Shown here: positions 21,074 to 30,101 of the stretch, piece by piece | Position numbering within the stretch: the first letter of the stretch is position 1 | Layout of the letters: each line of letters opens with the position of its first letter | Assembly: GCF_900129875.1 (NCBI RefSeq) | Contig: NZ_FQXC01000001.1 | Location: forward strand, 620,001-684,000 | Length of the DNA: 64,000 nt | Direction of reading: 5' to 3' | Origin: Marivita hallyeonensis | GTDB taxonomy: Bacteria; Pseudomonadota; Alphaproteobacteria; Rhodobacterales; Rhodobacteraceae | The notes under the pieces: model-generated | What the model was told of the DNA's origin: nothing | The model's input: only the letters and a program-made list of their open reading frames with translations | Database searches by the model: none | Made by a program: the position numbers and the translations under genes

Positions 21074-21856
21074 TCAGGCCTGCTTTTCCTGCATGTCGCC
21101 GAAGATCTTCAGCACCAGACGACGCGGCATGAACGGGATGACCCAGTTGAGCAGGAAGCTCAGTTTGGCTTCGTTGATCGTGACCAGCGTGCCCTGCATC
21201 ATTGCGTCATAGCCGTGTTTGGCCACCGACCTCGCCGTCGCGCCGCCTTGGCTGACGAGCTTGGTGCCTTCGAGATCTGCCACTTCCGCGAATTCGGTCT
21301 TCACGTAGCCCGGCGCGAGCACGGTGCAGGTGACACCTTTGTCCCGCATTTCGTGATCCACGGCTTGGCTGAACGAGTTGACGAAGGCTTTGGTGGCGAA
21401 ATAGACAGCCTGATTGGGCCCGGGTGCGAAACCCGCAGTCGATCCGACATTCAGGATCTTACCTCCGCCTTTGGCCGCCATATCGCTGCCGAACCTATGC
21501 GTTAGCTCAACCAGTGCCTTCACGTTCAGGTCGATCATCGACAGCTCTTTCGCGAGATCGCGTTCAATATGCTTGCCGTGTCCGCCGAAGCCCGCGTTAT
21601 TGATCAGAATATCCGGGGTGAGACCGGCGGATTTGACCGCCTCATAGAGTTTGGCGGGTCCGCCGTCAGATGCCAGGTCAGCGGTGATCACATGTGCGCT
21701 GATGCCGTGCTTGTCCTCCAGTTCGGATTTCAGTTTGTTCAACGCCTCTTCGCGGCGGGCGACGAGGATGACGTCGCCGCCTTTGGAGGCGTGATAGCGT
21801 GCAAGTTCTTCGCCGATACCGGATGAGGCACCGGTGATGAGGGCAAGTTTGCTCAT
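21074..21856 (-). CDS. Short-chain dehydrogenase/reductase
   Basis: A 260-residue NAD(P)-dependent SDR starting MSKLALITGASSGIGEELAR. It shows the cofactor motif TGASSGIG (residues 8-15), the structural NNAG (INNAGFGG), the catalytic Ser in NVGSTAGF and the YxxxK pair in VYFATKAF. The PGYVKTEF motif follows. A membrane-leaning C-terminus (SFLLNWVIPFMPRRLV) resembles the YqjQ/DltE-like branch. AAGGA lies at good spacing upstream of 21856. Probably cotranscribed with the upstream GST gene, 22 bp away. Confidence 0.92.
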   Translation of the reverse strand: MSKLALITGASSGIGEELARYHASKGGDVILVARREEALNKLKSELEDKHGISAHVITADLASDGGPAKLYEAVKSAGLTPDILINNAGFGGHGKHIERDLAKELSMIDLNVKALVELTHRFGSDMAAKGGGKILNVGSTAGFAPGPNQAVYFATKAFVNSFSQAVDHEMRDKGVTCTVLAPGYVKTEFAEVADLEGTKLVSQGGATARSVAKHGYDAMMQGTLVTINEAKLSFLLNWVIPFMPRRLVLKIFGDMQEKQA

Positions 21857-21878
21857 TGGATTGAATCCTTCCAGAGGT

Positions 21879-22745
21879 CTATTCGGCGGCGTCGAGCTTG
21901 TCTTGTGTGCGCGTCTCGAAATCGGATGCGTCATGACGCTCGTGCAGCTGTTCGCTTGGATCGCCAGAGGCGCGGTTTACCATGCGGCCGCGTTTCACTG
22001 CATCGCGCGCGTCGATCATCTTGGCCCAGCGCGCAACGTTGGTATAGCTTCCGACGTCGAGGAAATCGGCGGCATTGTAGAGGCGGCCCAGAACAAGCCC
22101 GCCGTACCACGGCCAGATCGCCATGTCGGCGATCGTGTAATCAGGGCCGCTGATGAATTCGCTGTTGGCGAGTTGACGGTCCAGAACGTCGAGCTGCCGT
22201 TTGGTTTCCATCGCGAAGCGGTTGATCGGGTACTCCATCGGCTCTGGCGCATAGGCGTAGAAATGGCCGAAGCCGCCGCCGAGATACGGCGCGCTCCCCA
22301 TCTGCCAGAAAAGCCAGCTGAGCATTTCGGCGCGGTTGTCCTGCGGCCCGAGGAACGCGTCGAACTTCTCGGCCAGATGCATGAGGATCGCGGCGGACTC
22401 GAAGACCCGGACGGGCGTGTCGCCGGTGTAGTCCATCAGCGCGGGGATCTTGGAGTTTGGGTTGATCTCGACAAAGCCCGACCCGAACTGGTCGCCGTCA
22501 CCGATCTTGATGAGCCACGCGTCGTATTCGGCGTCGCTGTGGCCGGCTGCCAGCAGCTCTTCGAACATGATCGTGACCTTCTGCCCGTTCGGGGTTGCAA
22601 GGCTGTACAGCTGGAAGGGATGCTTGCCGCGCGGAAGGTCCTTGTCGTGGGTTGCGCCGGCAACGGGTCGGTTGGTGCTGGCGAACTTGCCGCCGTTTTC
22701 CTTGTCCCAGGTCCAGACTTTGGGGGGCGTGTAGGTATCGGTCAT
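21879..22745 (-). CDS. yghU: Glutathione S-transferase, YghU/Ure2p-like
   Basis: A 288-residue GST, starting MTDTYTPPKVWTWDKENGGK. The N-terminal extension ahead of the thioredoxin fold, HPFQLYSLATPNGQKVTIMFEE, NPNSKIPALMDY and VFESAAILMHLAEKF fit the YghU/YfcG group, which have glutathione-disulfide bond reductase activity. The helical C-terminal domain includes GSAPYLGGGFGHFY, characteristic of this subgroup. Located upstream of the SDR gene on the same strand. Confidence 0.9.
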   Translation of the reverse strand: MTDTYTPPKVWTWDKENGGKFASTNRPVAGATHDKDLPRGKHPFQLYSLATPNGQKVTIMFEELLAAGHSDAEYDAWLIKIGDGDQFGSGFVEINPNSKIPALMDYTGDTPVRVFESAAILMHLAEKFDAFLGPQDNRAEMLSWLFWQMGSAPYLGGGFGHFYAYAPEPMEYPINRFAMETKRQLDVLDRQLANSEFISGPDYTIADMAIWPWYGGLVLGRLYNAADFLDVGSYTNVARWAKMIDARDAVKRGRMVNRASGDPSEQLHERHDASDFETRTQDKLDAAE

Positions 22746-22838
22746 GGTGATGGTCCTGATCTGGTTTGGTTGCAGCTCAAGGTAAGACCCAAGGTCGAAA
22801 GTACCAGTGCGATGGCGCAGGTCGGATGTGCAACGTGG

Positions 22839-23270
22839 TCAGAGAACGCCGATTTCCGCCAGCTTTCCGGCCAGGTCCGGCGGCAGGGCGTCATCGTTTG
22901 CGCGCGCCTTTCCAAGGTCTGCCGGGGCATCTTCAGGTTTGAGATAGCGCCATCCCTGAAACGGACGTTTCGGTGCGACAGTCGTACGGATAAGCTCGGG
23001 GTCGAGGACAATGGCGCACCGGCGAATGCCGTCGTCGCCGATCACCTCTTCAAGGCTGAGAACGCGCTGGCGGGCCTGCAGAAAGCCTTTGACCACCCAG
23101 TAGATCGACCCGCCGTTGAGCAGTTCTGCCTCGCGCTTGGGCCACATGCGGGTCAGGTGGTAGTACTGGCCGCCGATCCGCTGCTTTGAGCGGTTGCGTT
23201 GCCAATCCTCGATCTGTTCGACGCTGTCCGAGCCGACAGAGAGTTTGATGAGGTGTATCGTGCCTGTCAT
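22839..23270 (-). CDS. DUF1489 family protein
   Basis: A 143-residue protein starting MTGTIHLIKLSVGSDSVEQI. The sequence IHLIKLSVG, then QYYHLTRMWPKR, GSIYWVVKGF and the C-terminal FQGWRYL match the DUF1489 family, common in alphaproteobacteria and of unknown function. AAGGGGACAC lies upstream of 23270. Divergent from nrdJ, sharing a 204-bp intergenic region. Confidence 0.9.
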   Translation of the reverse strand: MTGTIHLIKLSVGSDSVEQIEDWQRNRSKQRIGGQYYHLTRMWPKREAELLNGGSIYWVVKGFLQARQRVLSLEEVIGDDGIRRCAIVLDPELIRTTVAPKRPFQGWRYLKPEDAPADLGKARANDDALPPDLAGKLAEIGVL

Positions 23271-23351
23271 GGTGTGTCCCCTTGGGAACGACATTAGACG
23301 GCTTCTACCCGGGTTCAAGGGAGGCACGGTCCGGTTTGGTTTTTCCCGGGC

Positions 23352-23360
23352 TTATCCACA
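23352..23360 (+). promoter_or_regulatory. Perfect consensus DnaA box upstream of nrdJ
   Basis: TTATCCACA matches the strong DnaA-box consensus exactly. It lies 115 bp before the nrdJ start, in the region shared with the DUF1489 gene. DnaA is known to regulate ribonucleotide reductase genes in other bacteria, so control of dNTP supply with the cell cycle is plausible. No further boxes or AT-rich unwinding element were seen, so this is not an origin. Confidence 0.5.
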
Positions 23361-23474
23361 GAGTCTTCCCCAAGGCGTACCGAATGTGGTAGTGTCGATG
23401 TCTCACAAAGCTAATTGTTGTTTCTCCCGGACACGGTATCTTGTCGGTCTGCCACACCAAGGGAATCGCTGCCA

Positions 23475-25766
23475 ATGACACGTTTCACTGCTCCGATTGC
23501 GGAACAAATCTGGGACATGAAGTACCGGCTGAAAGAGGCGGATGGCACACCGCTGGATGTCTCCGTGGAAGACACGTGGCGGCGGATTGCGCGGTCTCTG
23601 GCCGAGGTGGAGAAAGAGCCCGAGGTCTGGGCGGATCGGTTCTATACGGCGCTTGAAGACTTCAAGTACCTGCCCGCGGGCCGGATCACGGCAGGCGCAG
23701 GCACAGCGCGGTCGGTGACGCTTTTCAACTGTTTTGTAATGGGCACGATTCCCGACAGCATGGGCGGCATTTTCGAGATGCTGAAGGAAGCCGCGCTGAC
23801 GATGCAGCAGGGCGGGGGGATCGGCTACGATTTCTCGACCATCCGGCCCAAGGGCGCGGATGTGAAGGGCGTTGCGGCGGACGCGTCTGGACCCTTGTCT
23901 TTTATGGATGTGTGGGATGCCATGTGCCGCACGATCATGTCGGCAGGGTCGCGTCGCGGTGCCATGATGGCGACGATGCGCTGCGATCACCCGGATATCG
24001 AGGATTTCATCACAGCGAAATCCGACGCCGCCCGTCTGCGCATGTTCAACCTGTCGGTGCTGGTCACGGACGACTTCATGGAGGCTGTGAAGACGGACGG
24101 TTCGTGGGATCTGCAATTCGACGGGCAAATCTACCACACCGTTCAGGCGCGCGATCTGTGGAACAAAATCATGCGCGCGACCTACGATTATGCCGAACCG
24201 GGCGTGATCTTCATTGATCGGATCAACGCGGCCAACAACCTGAGCTATTGCGAGACGATCGCGGCGACGAATCCCTGCGGCGAACAGCCATTGCCACCCT
24301 ATGGTGCGTGCCTTCTGGGATCGATCAACCTCGCGCGGTTGGTTTCCGATCCGTTCGAGGATGCCGCTGCACTCGACGAGGATGCGCTGCAGGAGTTGGT
24401 GGCGACTGCCGTGCGCATGATGGACAACGTGGTCGACGCGTCGAACTTTCCGCTGGCAGCGCAGGCGGCAGAGGCGCAGGCGAAACGGCGGATTGGCTTG
24501 GGTGTGACCGGCTTGGCGGATGCACTTTTGATGTTGGGACTGCGCTACGGCTCTGACGAGGCAGCGCGTCAGACGGAGGATTGGTTGCACGCCATCGCGC
24601 GCGCCGCATACCTCGCGTCGGTCGACCTGGCAAAAGAGAAGGGCGCCTTCCCTCTCTTTGATGCTGACGCATTTTTGGCCAGCGGCGCGATGCAGCATAT
24701 GGACGCCGATGTGCGCGATGCGATCCGCGAACACGGCATTCGTAACGCGCTTTTGACGTCCATCGCGCCCACCGGGACAATCTCACTTTATGCGGGCAAT
24801 GTCTCGTCCGGGATCGAGCCGGTGTTTGCCTACGCCTACACCCGCAAGGTGCTGCAGAAAGACGGGACCCGGACCGAGGAAGAGGTCGTGGATTACGCCG
24901 TCCAGATGTGGCGCGAGAAGTTCGGCGACCGTGAGTTGCCGGACTACTTCGTCAACGCCCAGACGTTGCAGCCGCTGGAGCATGTGAAGATGCAGGCGGC
25001 GGCGCAGAAATGGGTGGATTCGTCGATTTCCAAAACGATCAACTGTCCCGAGGATATCAGCTTCGAAGCGTTCAAGGACGTCTACATGGAGGCGTTCGAA
25101 ACGGGCTGTAAGGGCTGTACAACCTACCGCCCGAATGACGTGACGGGCTCGGTGCTGAGCGTGGCGGAGGAGAAGAAATCGGACGCACCCGAAGTGGTGA
25201 CATCTTCGGAGGATGAGCCGCGCCAGCCGCATGGCGACGTGATCTACATGTCCGAACCTCTGGACCGGCCAAAGGCGCTGGAAGGGCAGACCTACAAGCT
25301 CAAGTGGCCGGACAGCGAGCACGCGATTTACCTCACGATCAACGACATCATCGTCGGCGGGCATCGTCGTCCGTTCGAGGTTTTCATCAACTCCAAGAAC
25401 ATGGAGCATTTCGCCTGGACCGTGGCGCTGACCCGTATGATTTCGGCGGTGTTCCGGCGCGGCGGGGACGTGTCCTTCGTGGTCGAGGAACTGAAAGCGG
25501 TATTCGATCCGCGTGGTGGAGCGTGGGTGCAGGGCAAGTACATTCCGTCGATCCTTGCCGCCATCGGCGGGGTGATCGAGCAACACTTGATCTCTATCGG
25601 GTTCCTCGAAGGCGAGGGCATGGGGCTCAAATCCGATCCGCAGGCGGCGGTGGTCAACTTGGGTGGGCCGCGCGGGCCTGCCTGTCCGTCCTGTGGGCAA
25701 TACGACATGCGGATGATCGAAGGGTGTATGACCTGCGGGTCTTGTGGTCACAGCAAATGCGGATGA
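23475..25766 (+). CDS. nrdJ: Adenosylcobalamin-dependent (class II) ribonucleotide reductase
   Basis: Makes dNTPs from ribonucleotides using B12 radical chemistry without oxygen dependence. The 763-residue protein starts MTRFTAPIAEQIWDMKYRLK. It has the first active-site Cys in LFNCFVMG, the N-x-C-x-E motif in ATNPCGEQPLPPYGACLLG, and FKDVYMEAFETGCKGCTTYR. The C-terminus has a Cys-rich zinc-like element (CPSCGQ, GCMTCGSCGHSKC) and thiols for reactivation. AAGGGAA precedes the start. No cobalamin riboswitch was recognised in the leader. Confidence 0.95.
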   Translation: MTRFTAPIAEQIWDMKYRLKEADGTPLDVSVEDTWRRIARSLAEVEKEPEVWADRFYTALEDFKYLPAGRITAGAGTARSVTLFNCFVMGTIPDSMGGIFEMLKEAALTMQQGGGIGYDFSTIRPKGADVKGVAADASGPLSFMDVWDAMCRTIMSAGSRRGAMMATMRCDHPDIEDFITAKSDAARLRMFNLSVLVTDDFMEAVKTDGSWDLQFDGQIYHTVQARDLWNKIMRATYDYAEPGVIFIDRINAANNLSYCETIAATNPCGEQPLPPYGACLLGSINLARLVSDPFEDAAALDEDALQELVATAVRMMDNVVDASNFPLAAQAAEAQAKRRIGLGVTGLADALLMLGLRYGSDEAARQTEDWLHAIARAAYLASVDLAKEKGAFPLFDADAFLASGAMQHMDADVRDAIREHGIRNALLTSIAPTGTISLYAGNVSSGIEPVFAYAYTRKVLQKDGTRTEEEVVDYAVQMWREKFGDRELPDYFVNAQTLQPLEHVKMQAAAQKWVDSSISKTINCPEDISFEAFKDVYMEAFETGCKGCTTYRPNDVTGSVLSVAEEKKSDAPEVVTSSEDEPRQPHGDVIYMSEPLDRPKALEGQTYKLKWPDSEHAIYLTINDIIVGGHRRPFEVFINSKNMEHFAWTVALTRMISAVFRRGGDVSFVVEELKAVFDPRGGAWVQGKYIPSILAAIGGVIEQHLISIGFLEGEGMGLKSDPQAAVVNLGGPRGPACPSCGQYDMRMIEGCMTCGSCGHSKCG

Positions 25767-25776
25767 TGCGGCGCGG

Positions 25777-26259
25777 ATGACGGACGCTTTGGCAGAGGCG
25801 GTGCCGCAATCGGTCCGGACTTATCTCGATCGCGTGCAGCACATCCTCGACCAAGTCGCCTTGCGCGAGGACGGTGACGATCTGCTGGCGATCAAGCTCG
25901 CGCCAGACATGTTCGACACGGGGTTCAATTTCGCCATCGCGATCCAGTTCGCCGCGCGCGCCCTCTGTCCACCTGCCCGCATGGACGTGCCAGAGATCCC
26001 GGACACCTTTACCTGTGCGACTCTGCGCGTTTTCCAGCGAGTGGTCGCAGACCTGATCGCGCCGATCCGCGCGTCAGACCTGCGGCACGAGGTGACCCAT
26101 GTGGCGGGTGAGGCGAAGCTAACACAGGATCCGGCCAGCTATGTCATGCTCTTCGCCCTGCCCAACATGATCTTCCATCTGAGCCTTGCCTATGCCGGAC
26201 TGCGGCACGGTGGGATGCAGATCGGAAAGGCGGATTTCGACGGGCTGCACGTCTACTGA
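25777..26259 (+). CDS. DUF1993-like protein
   Basis: A 160-residue protein starting MTDALAEAVPQSVRTYLDRV, probably helical throughout. FNFAIAIQFAARALC and the C-terminal MLFALPNMIFHLSLAYAGLRH followed by IGKADFDGLH fit the DUF1993 (DinB-like helical) family; function unknown. It lies 10 bp after nrdJ and is likely cotranscribed. An upstream GTG at 25744 would overlap nrdJ and is less likely. Confidence 0.8.
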   Translation: MTDALAEAVPQSVRTYLDRVQHILDQVALREDGDDLLAIKLAPDMFDTGFNFAIAIQFAARALCPPARMDVPEIPDTFTCATLRVFQRVVADLIAPIRASDLRHEVTHVAGEAKLTQDPASYVMLFALPNMIFHLSLAYAGLRHGGMQIGKADFDGLHVY

Positions 26260-26274
26260 CCGCCAAGACCTGAA

Positions 26275-27624
26275 TTAGCCGAGGAAGACCTTGCCATCGG
26301 GGTACTTCACCCGCGCCTTTGATTTCTGCGCGAGGAAAAATCCCAGCGTCAGTGGCCCAAGCCGCCCGACGAACATGATCACCATGATGATCGCGCGTCC
26401 CACGCTGTCGAGCTCTCCGGTGGCACCCCGGGACAGTCCGACGGTGCCGAAGGCCGATGTCACCTCGAACAAGAGATCGAGGAAGTCGCCCGTGTAGGTG
26501 AGCGATGCGATGAAAAGGCCCATGAGGACGAGGAACAGGCTAAGCGACGTCAGTGCCAGAACCTTGATGATCTCTTCGATGCCAAGGCTGCGCCCGAAGA
26601 TCGTCAGGCGGTCCTCGCGGCGGAAGAAGGCGAGCGTTGCGAGGCAGAGCACGATCAGCGTTGTGACCTTGATCCCACCCGCAGTGGAAGAGGGGCCGCC
26701 ACCGACAAGCATCATCGTGATAGTCATCAATGTCGTGCTCGTCTCCATCTGGGCGTAGTCGAGCGTGTTGAAGCCGGCGGTGCGCGGTGTGACGGCCTGG
26801 AACCAGCTGGCCAGCAAGCGGTCTCCGGTGCTGTCTAGCGCCCCCAGCGTGCCGGGGTTGTTCCATTCCAAAGCGGCGACCATCACCCAGCCCCACACAA
26901 TGAGCACGAGGCTGCCCGAGAGCATCAGTTTGCTGTGCAGCGACAGCGTTTGCCAGCGGCGTTTCTGGTAGAGATCGGCAAGGACGACGAACCCAAGCCC
27001 GCCAATCATGAAAAGCACGGTGATGGTGATGTTCACAATCGGATCGCCGACATAGCCGACGAGGCTGTCGCTGAAGAGAGAGAAGCCCGCATTGTTGAAG
27101 GCCGAGATCGCATGAAAGAGCGCTTGCCAGAACCCATGTGTCCAGCCGAACTCGGGTACGAAGACCGTCATGAGGAACGCTGTCCCGATGGCCTCGCAGA
27201 TCAGGGCGACGATGATGACAAGGCGGACGAGCTGTCCGAGGTCGCGCAGGCTTGTCTGTCCCAATTCATCGCGCAGGACGAGCCTTTGCGGCAGGCCGAA
27301 CTGCATGCCCAGCATGGACAATAGCAGGGCGGCGAAGGTCATCAGCCCAAGTCCCCCGATCTGGATCAGGAGGGCGATAACGATCTGACCGATCAACGTG
27401 TAGTCCGACCCTGTATCGACCACGATCAAGCCCGTCACCGTCACCGCAGAGGCGGCCGTGAACAGCGCATCTTCAAAGGTGACGTCGCCGGTATTGCTGA
27501 AGGGCAGGCGCAGGACGATAGCACCCAGCAGAATGAACACAGCGTATACCGTGGCGAGGACAGCTGGCGGGCTGAACCGGCGTCGCGACAGAGAAAGCTG
27601 GAAGTCGCTGATTGACTTCAACAT
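26275..27624 (-). CDS. ktrB: K+ uptake channel, TrkH/KtrB family
   Basis: Membrane pore of a Ktr-type potassium (possibly Na+-coupled) uptake system, 449 aa. All four selectivity-filter loops are visible: SAVTVTGL, SAFNNAGFS, PRTAGFNTLD and SAFGTVGLSRG, each with the key Gly. About eight to ten hydrophobic segments alternate with these loops. The ATG at 27624 overlaps the ktrA stop by one base (TGATG). Works with the cytosolic RCK protein KtrA encoded just upstream. Confidence 0.93.
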   Translation of the reverse strand: MLKSISDFQLSLSRRRFSPPAVLATVYAVFILLGAIVLRLPFSNTGDVTFEDALFTAASAVTVTGLIVVDTGSDYTLIGQIVIALLIQIGGLGLMTFAALLLSMLGMQFGLPQRLVLRDELGQTSLRDLGQLVRLVIIVALICEAIGTAFLMTVFVPEFGWTHGFWQALFHAISAFNNAGFSLFSDSLVGYVGDPIVNITITVLFMIGGLGFVVLADLYQKRRWQTLSLHSKLMLSGSLVLIVWGWVMVAALEWNNPGTLGALDSTGDRLLASWFQAVTPRTAGFNTLDYAQMETSTTLMTITMMLVGGGPSSTAGGIKVTTLIVLCLATLAFFRREDRLTIFGRSLGIEEIIKVLALTSLSLFLVLMGLFIASLTYTGDFLDLLFEVTSAFGTVGLSRGATGELDSVGRAIIMVIMFVGRLGPLTLGFFLAQKSKARVKYPDGKVFLG

Positions 27625-28280
27625 CACAGACTTCCGGCGAAATCGCGCAATTCGGAGCGGCGGCCGAGCATCAGGATCAGGTCGTCTTTCTGTAATGTGC
27701 AGGCTTCCCCGTCACGCCCGATGAATTCGGTGCCGCGCATGACACCGAGGCAGCGCAGATCGTAGTCTTCGGCATAGGACAGGTCTGACAACTCTTTACC
27801 TTCGAGGCTCTCCGGAACGGTGAAGTTCACGATGTGGAGGCCATTTCCGAGACTGACGTAATCGCGGATCAGCGGGTTGTTCAGCATCTGGGCAACGTGC
27901 TGACCCACCTCTTTCTCGGCGCGGATCACCCGGTCGACGCCAAGCTTGCTGAGGATGCGGTGATGGTTCTTTGATCCCGCCTTGGCCCAGACCTTTTTCA
28001 CGCCCACCGTCTTGAGGTTGATGGCCGCGAGGATGCTGGTCTCGATATTCGAACCGATGGCAACGAGGCCGACTTCGCACTGGTCGATCCCGGCTTCACG
28101 CATGGCGCCGTCATCACGCGCGTCGAAGATCAGCGCCTGGCTGAGGTGCTCGGAATGTGCGCCGACCTTGGCCTCGTCGATATCCACACCGATCACGTGG
28201 TTGCCGAAGCGTTCGAGTTCCTTGGCCACGACACTCCCGAAGGTGCTGAGGCCGATCACGGCAAAAGTGGCTTTCGTCAT
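27624..28280 (-). CDS. ktrA: Ktr system regulatory RCK protein
   Basis: Nucleotide-binding gating subunit of the potassium channel, 218 aa, starting MTKATFAVIGLSTFGSVVAK. The RCK_N Rossmann motif is GLSTFGSVVAKELERFG with the acidic end of strand 2 at IGVDID; the RCK_C domain covers about residues 135-218. The start at 28280 follows GGAAAG. The frame remains open well upstream, but without family-like sequence. Coupled to ktrB by TGATG. Confidence 0.93.
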   Translation of the reverse strand: MTKATFAVIGLSTFGSVVAKELERFGNHVIGVDIDEAKVGAHSEHLSQALIFDARDDGAMREAGIDQCEVGLVAIGSNIETSILAAINLKTVGVKKVWAKAGSKNHHRILSKLGVDRVIRAEKEVGQHVAQMLNNPLIRDYVSLGNGLHIVNFTVPESLEGKELSDLSYAEDYDLRCLGVMRGTEFIGRDGEACTLQKDDLILMLGRRSELRDFAGSL

Positions 28281-28779
28281 GTTGGATGGGCTTTCCGTAC
28301 AGAAAAATATTTGACGTAAACGCCGGACACGTCGATTTGGTTTCAATTCATCCGGACATGTCTGTCGCTTTTGCCCCAGAGAGTTGTGCGTGTTGTGGCC
28401 ACTTGTCCAGATGGAAGCATGCGCGCTTTGGAAATAAATTCTGGAATGCGTGGAAGCGACGAATGCGCAAAGCTGTCCATCGCGGGGACGTCGTTGTCCG
28501 GCGCCAAAAGTGCGGAACGCCATTGCTCCTTCGGCCTCGGGTCTTGCTCTCGTGGTTACGCAGAATTCTCCGAATCGTAATGTAAGATACATACCTTCAG
28601 ACACGGCGCCTGAGCGGATTTGAGCCAAGAAATGGGCAGCGCAGTGGCCAGAAGCGCTTCATTTGCCTGAACTTTCTCGATTTCAGGCGATGCGGACGGT
28701 TTTCGTATCAGTGTCGTCTGCGTATACTCGGCTTCACGAACACGACGGGGATATGTGTTCCACAAGGGGATGCGAAATA
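28281..28779. other. 499-bp intergenic region between ktrA and ihfB
   Basis: Divergent promoter region of ktrA (minus) and ihfB (plus). No gene, tRNA or convincing terminator was seen. CCGGACACGTC near 28323 and CCGGACATGTC near 28350 form a near-identical direct repeat about 27 bp apart, a possible regulator site for ktrA. In many proteobacteria rpsA precedes ihfB; it is absent here. Confidence 0.4.
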
Positions 28780-29061
28780 ATGATACGGTCGGAATTGATT
28801 CAAAAGATCGCTGATGACAACCCGCATTTGTACCAGCGCGATGTTGAGCGCATCGTGAACACCATTTTCGAAGAAATCATCAATGCGATGGCGCGCGGCG
28901 ACCGGGTTGAGCTGCGCGGCTTCGGGGCGTTTTCCGTGAAGAAACGGGATGCGCGCATTGGCCGGAACCCTCGAACGGGTGAGGCTGTTGAAGTGGAAGA
29001 AAAGCACGTGCCGTTTTTCAAAACCGGCAAGTTGCTTCGAGACAGGTTGAACGGAAAGTAA
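28780..29061 (+). CDS. ihfB: Integration host factor subunit beta
   Basis: DNA-bending nucleoid protein, 93 aa, partner of IhfA encoded elsewhere. It starts [20 protein letters not shown] and shows the family core [14 protein letters not shown], the DNA-intercalating [10 protein letters not shown] arm with its Pro, and the end [15 protein letters not shown]. Start 28780 is preceded by AGGGGA. Only seven bases separate it from the lapA-like gene. Confidence 0.95.
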   Translation: MIRSELIQKIADDNPHLYQRDVERIVNTIFEEIINAMARGDRVELRGFGAFSVKKRDARIGRNPRTGEAVEVEEKHVPFFKTGKLLRDRLNGK

Positions 29062-29068
29062 GGGTCTG

Positions 29069-29419
29069 ATGCGATACATTCGCTATGCGTTTCTTGCGGT
29101 GCTCGCCATCGCTTTGTTGTCGGTGGCCTTGGCCAATCGCGGGATGGTGACGTTGCAGCTGCTGCCCTCGGGTTTGTCCGAGATGGCCGGAATGAACCGA
29201 TCGATCGAACTGCCGCTTTTCATCGTGATCTTTGGCGGAATCATCGCGGGTCTGCTGATCGGTTTTGTCTGGGAATGGCTACGTGAGCACAAGCATCGCG
29301 CCGCTGCCGCTCAGCGCGGGGCCGAGGTCAAGAAGCTCGAACGCGAATTGCGCCGTACCAAGGCCGAGCGCGACAAGGACAAGGACGAAGTGCTGGCGCT
29401 GCTTGACGAGGCCAGCTAG
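29069..29419 (+). CDS. lapA: LapA-domain membrane protein
   Basis: A 116-residue protein starting MRYIRYAFLAVLAIALLSVA. Two membrane segments (about 7-24 and 47-68) are followed by a cytoplasmic basic coiled coil EVKKLERELRRTKAERDK. This is the LapA/DUF1049 (lipopolysaccharide assembly) layout, and ihfB-lapA order is conserved widely in proteobacteria. In E. coli, LapA works with LapB in LPS assembly; here only the domain is recognised. Confidence 0.87.
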   Translation: MRYIRYAFLAVLAIALLSVALANRGMVTLQLLPSGLSEMAGMNRSIELPLFIVIFGGIIAGLLIGFVWEWLREHKHRAAAAQRGAEVKKLERELRRTKAERDKDKDEVLALLDEAS

Positions 29420-29428
29420 ACCCGTCCC

Positions 29429-30085
29429 ATGACGCCGGGAATTCGAACCAAGATATGCGGGCTGACCCGTTCCGAAGACGTGCTTGCTGCGGCAGACGCC
29501 GGGGCGGCCTATGTGGGGTTCGTTTTTTTTCCGAAAAGCCCGCGCAACCTGACCGTCGAAATGGCTCATGCGCTTGCCATCGAAGTTCCGGCCGGAATCG
29601 CCAAGGTCGCGCTTGTCGTGGACGCCGATGACGGGCTGTTGTCACAGATCACCGACACGGTTCCGATCGACATGCTTCAACTGCATGGGAGCGAAAGCCC
29701 GGAACGCGTCTCTGATGTGCGATCGCGGTTCGGCTTGCCGGTGATGAAGGCGGTGGGTGTTGCCGAGGCGGAGGATGTGGCGGCGCTGGATGTCTATTCC
29801 GAGGTGGCCGATCAGATCCTTGTCGATGCCAAGCCGCCGAAAAATGCAAACCTTCCCGGTGGAAACGGTGTTGCCTTTGACTGGCGGCTTATATCGGCGC
29901 GGCGGTGGTCAAAGCCGTGGATGCTGGCCGGTGGTTTGACGCCAGAAAACGTGGCCGAAGCTCTTGCACTGACGGGCGCGCGGCAGGTCGATGTGTCGTC
30001 TGGCGTGGAGGCCGCGCCGGGCCAAAAGGATGCAGAGAAAATCCGAAACTTCATCGCCGCCACACGGATGCCGTCACTGGCCTGA
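29429..30085 (+). CDS. trpF: Phosphoribosylanthranilate isomerase
   Basis: Third step of tryptophan biosynthesis, Amadori rearrangement of PRA to CdRP. The 218-residue TIM barrel starts [20 protein letters not shown] with the catalytic Cys in KICGLTR, then [22 protein letters not shown], the catalytic Asp in ILVDAKPP, and the phosphate-binding [10 protein letters not shown] and VDVSSGVE. It lies 9 bp after the lapA-like gene; trpB and trpA may follow elsewhere but are not in this window. Confidence 0.95.
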   Translation: MTPGIRTKICGLTRSEDVLAAADAGAAYVGFVFFPKSPRNLTVEMAHALAIEVPAGIAKVALVVDADDGLLSQITDTVPIDMLQLHGSESPERVSDVRSRFGLPVMKAVGVAEAEDVAALDVYSEVADQILVDAKPPKNANLPGGNGVAFDWRLISARRWSKPWMLAGGLTPENVAEALALTGARQVDVSSGVEAAPGQKDAEKIRNFIAATRMPSLA

Positions 30086-30101
30086 CAGAGCGAGTGAGAA
30101 G

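Noticed and set aside
23341-23410. Replication origin at the DnaA box
   Set aside because: Only one consensus box was seen, with no cluster of boxes, no AT-rich unwinding element and no origin-linked genes nearby.
23271-23474. Possible cobalamin riboswitch before nrdJ
   Set aside because: The gene product needs B12, so a riboswitch was sought, but no B12-box-like sequence or long structured leader was found.
28556-28765. 69-codon minus-strand frame between ktrA and ihfB
   Set aside because: Unremarkable composition, no family resemblance, and it lies across the expected ihfB promoter.
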